Source: Phorcus lineatus (lineage: Eukaryota > Mollusca > Gastropoda > Trochida > Trochidae). From it: a stretch of 64,000 bases of DNA. Position numbers and translations under genes: made by a program. Positions within the stretch are counted from its first letter, which is position 1. Each line of letters opens with the position of its first letter. The DNA is taken from the NCBI GenBank assembly GCA_921293015.1, contig OV121091.1, positions 7,841,755-7,905,754 of the forward strand. The letters are read 5' to 3'. Of this stretch, positions 54,101 to 60,100 are shown in pieces. The notes beneath the pieces were generated by a model. That model had not been told where the DNA came from. It did no database searches and saw nothing but the letters and a program-made list of their open reading frames with translations.

Positions 54101-57100
54101 CATATTTTGTTTACCGAGAAACGATTTTTTTTCAACTGCTTTTTACACTTCCTATCCATTTAACGGCAGAGCGCATTATCATCTTTTTTATATCACAATA
54201 AAGAGGAAAGGATCGTCTTCAATTCTATATAAAATTTGCAAATTACAATTAGACAATAAAGGAGCGGTTAGTGATGTCGCAATTATCAAAATCTGTTCTA
54301 AAATACCCGAGGGTACCATCTTTGCAAACTTTATATATTCCAAACCAAGTGGTACATATTTGTTATTTACATATCATCGTAAAGCAGAAATAAATACCTT
54401 CATTTTCATGTGAAATTTGCCCATATTTGCATCAAAATAAAACGTGTGGAAACGATGCGACATATGTTGCGGTAAGGCGATTATCAAAGACTTTATTACT
54501 AGCTATACCCACGTTTCGTTGGTAATAACTTCTAATTACAGTGCAAAAGATTGTTATGATTTATTTCTTCGTAAAGAAGAATAAATTGCCTTCAATTCCA
54601 TATATAATTTGCATGTATACAAAGCGAATAACATGATTTATAAAGTTGGAAATAAAGACAATTTATATTGTGTGTGAGTGTATGTTTCAACGGGGATATC
54701 CCGCCTGCACGCGCTGAGCGCGTGCATTTGCCCGGGGCTATTAGCTTAGTAATATTACTGTGGGGTCAGAACGTTATCGGGATTTATCATTACCCTGTTT
54801 TCGTAATTCATATCTTTCGTTTAGGATGGCGTATCGTAATAAAATTTATCGTGAAATATAGAGCAAGAAATTAGCTTCAATTCAGTATATAATTTGCATG
54901 TGTGCACTCAGTGATTAAATGATTTTATAATGTTTGAAATGAAGAAAAATTTTTAAATTTAGTAAAATTCGTTCCAGACATATTATAAAAATAATTTTTA
55001 TATCGATGTGAAGAGGAACAATTCATCTTTAGTTTCGTTTTGATTTCGCGCATGCGCTCTTCGAATTTATTGAGTTATGGCGCCCGAATTGAAAACAAGT
55101 TTACTTCAGTTGTAGAAACCGTTCCAGGGGTGATAGAAATTTCATTCAAAGTGTCAAGTAAGTATCATCCATTTGTAACACGGGATTCGCCGACTAGCTT
55201 TGTATAAAACGACGATATCGTCCGTATTCCGCCATGTAAACACGCCATATGTTGTTAAAACGGTCGCATCTGGCGGCGCTGGAAAATTCGGCCACAGGGG
55301 CTAATTGCGTTATTACCGTAGCGAGGCAAGTGCTGGAAAATTCAGCCACGGGGGCAAAACTGGTCAAAATAATATTCAGCAACGGAAGGGTTAAGATCTA
55401 TGATCTAGGTAGTGCAGCACAAAGACGGTAGAATTTGAGTGAGATTGGCAGAAAAGACTGAGTGCATACTTCTCTGTTGTCCCTCACATGACACATGCTG
55501 AATTTTTATGGAAAGCGTATCTCATTTAAGGTTCTCCCACATTCCCTTTAGATTAATATTTACAAAAATAAACAACGTTGCACCTTATCCTTTCCACAAA
55601 GTGTCCAAAGTTGTCGACTGTAGTGATGTTATAGTTAAATACCTCGAACTCCACATCTGGGTTGATTTCTCTGAAAGCCAAATAACAGTAACATCTAAAA
55701 TATGCAAAGAAATATGAAAGGGCTTAGTAGCTCATTGGGTTAACTATGAGTTCATTTTATAAATGGTCAAAGGGTCACAATATGAGCTGCCACAGGATCA
55801 CCAAATCCATTAACTGAAATCCTCATCTCTGTACACAGAAATTAAGGTATTTAGGCCTTTTGCTTCTAGAGCCAGAGATGAAAATAAGTTTTTTAGGGTG
55901 TGGTCCCAATCAGCTCAGGAGTCTGTACACAATGTTTCAATTTTCTAGGCCGCTGCTTCTGAAGAAGATGATAAAAGGTTTCAAGGGCATTGCCCTTTTT
56001 GCCTTTATTAGGGGTCACAGGTTCACTAAATCCATAAATAAGATTCCCAATCAATTAAGGAGTCTATACACAAGGTTTCCACTTTCTAGGCCTTTACTTC
56101 TGGAGAAGCAGATGAAAATAGGTTTTAGGGGCATTGCTCCTAGGGCTCTTATTAAGTGTGACAGGTTCACCAAATCTATAAATTAGAATCCCAATCAGCT
56201 AAAAAGTCTGTAATATAAGGTTTCAGTTTTCTAGGTCTCTTGGTTCTCCCTGTGCCCTTATCACATACCTGTGGCTATGCTTGCCGTGTTCCTCTGATGC
56301 TAAGAAGTGTAATACTAATCACATACCTGTGGCTATGCTTGCCATGTTCCTCTGATGCTAAGAAGTGTAATACTTATCACATACCTGTGGCTATGCTTGC
56401 CGTGTTCCTCTGATGCTAAGAAGTGTAATACTTATCACATACCTGTGGCTATGCATGCCGTGTTCCTCTGATGCTAAGAAGTGTAATACTTTCATCCCTT
56501 AGGCTATGCTTGCCGTGTTCCTCTGATGCTAAGAAGTGTAATACTTATCACAACCTGTGGCTATGCTTGCCATGCTCCTCTGATGCTAAGAAGTGTAATA
56601 CTTTCATACCTGTGGCTATGCTTGCCGTGTTCCTCTGATGCTAAGAAGTGTAATACTTTCATCCCTGTGACTATGCTTGCCATGTTCCTCTGATGCTAAG
56701 AAGTGTAATACTTATCACATACCTGTGGCTATGCATGCCGTGTTCCTCTGATGCTAAGAAGTGTAATACTTATCACAACCTGTGGCTATGCTTGCCATGC
56801 TCCTCTGATGCTAAGAAGTGTAATACTTTCATACCTGTGGCTATGCTTGCCGTGTTCCTCTGATGCTAAGAAGTGTAATACTTTCATCCCTGTGACTATG
56901 CTTGCCATGTTCCTCTGATGCTAAGAAGTGTAATACTTATCACATACCTGTCGCTATGCTTGCCGTGTTCCTCTGATGCTAAGAAGTGTAATACTTATCA
57001 CATAGGGCAAACTGACCGAGGTTCGGACACCACTCGAGGTCGCCCGAACTTCGGACACTTTTGATTAGTAGCTGACGCAATAATACCTGCAATGTCAGCA

Positions 57101-60100
57101 ATATATTTGTTTTGAAATATGAATTTCTAGTATGTAGATTTATTCATTTCATTAAATAGACAATTGATTGTAGGTAGTATATCTAATCGACCTTTTGCTA
57201 TGATGTACAAATAAAAGATCCATGTAAGGAATTGGCAAAATATTTGTTTCAACGTAAATGTTGACTATCAGGTTAGGAAATATAGGAAGCGCCAAAACAT
57301 TTTAAATTGTATCCATAAATAAAGATAAACAACCAAACAGTTAAATTGTGCTGAATATTGGTATATATAAAAGGGATTTTAAAGTAAATGTTGAGATATT
57401 GATAATATGTCAAAATGACCTTGCTTCGGACAGTTTTGACCATGGTTCGGACACTTTTTATATTTCCTTTGTACGGACTTGTAATGCTGTAATTCAACCA
57501 ACAAAAGTTCTGGAAACATGCAATAACATATTCCTAACATATTTCACAAATTAATACATTTTTAAAACCTACAGTTTAGCGAGTACGGCGTTTTGGCGTC
57601 AAATGCCTAAGAAACTGATTGTGACGTCATAAGTTTGTAACGACGCATGCGGCAATTTAGGGAGAATTTAACATCGGGAAGCATTCTCTGTACAGATGAC
57701 AAATTAATTCATGTTTCCGAAAAACCTTGATATTATTGTACATGAACTACTCAATGCGTGTTTTGGAATGTCTGAGACCATTTTGATAAATATTTTAAGC
57801 TAAGGGTGCATGCGAGAAGATCATGTGCAGCTGTCCGAAGTTAGGTCAGAACTGTCCGAACCTCGGGCGATTTCATATTGGCAATAAAAACCGTTATTTT
57901 CGGATATTTTACGAACAATTATGCATTTTAAGATAGAAATCTAAAATAAATATTACTTTATGATAATTTGGTTTACTTATATTTACATTATTCAAAATAT
58001 CTTTTATAATGCAGAGTTTCAAAACATTTGAATGGATACACTGTCCGAACCTCGGTCAGTTTGCCCTACCTGTTGCTATGCTCACCTTATTCTTCTCATT
58101 CTAAGAAGTGTAATAATTATCAGAAACCTGTGGCTATGCTCGCTTTGTTCTTCTGATGCCCTGAAGTGTAATATATTCTACCAAAAAAAATTAGGGTGTA
58201 CCCCTCTCCACACCTCGATCCCTTCCTACCACTCTCCACTCCCTTCCTACCATTCTCCACAACTCCCTTCCTACCAGTCTCCACTCCCTTCCTACCAGTC
58301 TCCACACCTCCCTTCCTACCAGTCTCCACACCTCCCTTCCTACCATTCTCCACACCTCCCTTCCTACCAGTCTCCACACCTCCCTTCCTACCCCTCTCCA
58401 CACCTCGATCCCTTCCTACCACTCTCCACTTCCTTCCTACCATTCTCCACAACTCCCTTCCTACCAGTCTCCACACCTCCCTTCCTACCCCTCTCCACAC
58501 CTCCCTTCCTATCAGTCTCCACTCCCTTCCTACCACTCTTCACTTCCTTCCTACCCCTCTCCACACCTCCCTTCCTACCAGTCTCCACACCTCCCTTCCT
58601 ACCAGTCTCCGCTCCCTTCCTACCAGTCTCCACACCTCCCTTCCTACCAGTCTCCACTCCCTTCCTACCAGTCTCCACTCCCTTCCTACCAGTCTCCACA
58701 CCTCCCTTCCTACCAGTCTCCACACCTCCCTTCCTACCAGTCTCCACACCTCCCTTCCTACCCCTCTCCACACCTCCCTTCCTACCAGTCTCCACTCCCT
58801 TCCTACCACTCTTCACTTCCTTCCTACCCCTCTCCATACCTCCCTTCCTACCAGTCTCCACACCTCCTTTCCTACCCCTCTCCACACCTTCCTTCCTACC
58901 ACTCTCCACTCCCTTCCTACCACTCTTCACTTCCTTCCTACCCCTCTCCACACCTCCCTTCCTACCCCTCTCCACACCTTCCTTCCTACCACTCTCCACT
59001 CCCTTCCTACCACTCTTCACTTCCTTCCTACCCCTCTCCATACCTCCCTTCCTACCAGTCTCCACACCTCCCTTCCTACCCCTCTCCACACCTTCCTTCC
59101 TACCACTCTCCACTCCCTTCCTACCACTCTTCACTTCCTTCCTATCCCTCTCCACACCTCCCTTCCTACCAGTCTCCACTCCCTTCCTACCACTCTTCAC
59201 TTCCTTCCTACCCCTCTCCATACCTCCCTTCCTACCAGTCTCCACACCTCCCTTCCTACCCCTCTCCACACCTCCCTTCCTACCACTCTCCACTCCCTTC
59301 CTACCACTCTTCACTTCCTTCCTACCCCTCTCCACACCTCCCTTCCTACCCCTCTCCACACCTCCCTTCCTACCCCTCTCCACACCTTCCTTCCTACCAC
59401 TCTCCACTCCCTTCCTACCACTCTTCACTTCCTTCCTACCCCTCTCCATACCTCCCTTCCTACCAGTCTCCACACCTCCCTTCCTACCCCTCTCCACACC
59501 TTCCTTCCTACCACTCTCCACTCCCTTCCTACCACTCTTCACTTCCTTCCTATCCCTCTCCACACCTCCCTTCCTACCAGTCTCCACACCTCCCTTCCTA
59601 CCCCTCTCCACACCTCCCTTCCTACCAGTCTCCACTCCCTTCCTACCACTCTTCACTTCCTTCCTACCCCTCTCCATACCTCCCTTCCTACCAGTCTCCA
59701 CACCTCCCTTCCTACCCCTCTCCACACCTCCCTTCCTACCACTCTCCACTCCCTTCCTACCACTCTTCACTTCCTTCCTACCCCTCTCCACACCTCCCTT
59801 CCTACCCCTCTCCACACCTCCCTTCCTACCAGTCTCCACACCTCCCTTCCTACCCCTCTCCATACCTCCCTTCCTACCCCTCTCCACTCCCTTCCTACCA
59901 GTCTCCACACCTCCCTTCCTACCAGTCTCCACTCCCTTCCTACCAGTCTCCACACCTCCCTTCCTACCAGTCTCCACTCCCTTCCTACCAGTCTCCACTC
60001 CCTTCCTACCAGTCTCCACTCCCTTCCTACCAGTCTCCACACCTCCCTTCCTACCAGTCTCCACTCCCTTCCTACCAGTCTCCACACCTCCCTTCCTACC

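Noticed and set aside
56255-57003. CRISPR-like array
   Set aside because: The 58-bp repeat is continuous with no unique spacers, and the DNA is clearly animal. It is an ordinary tandem repeat.
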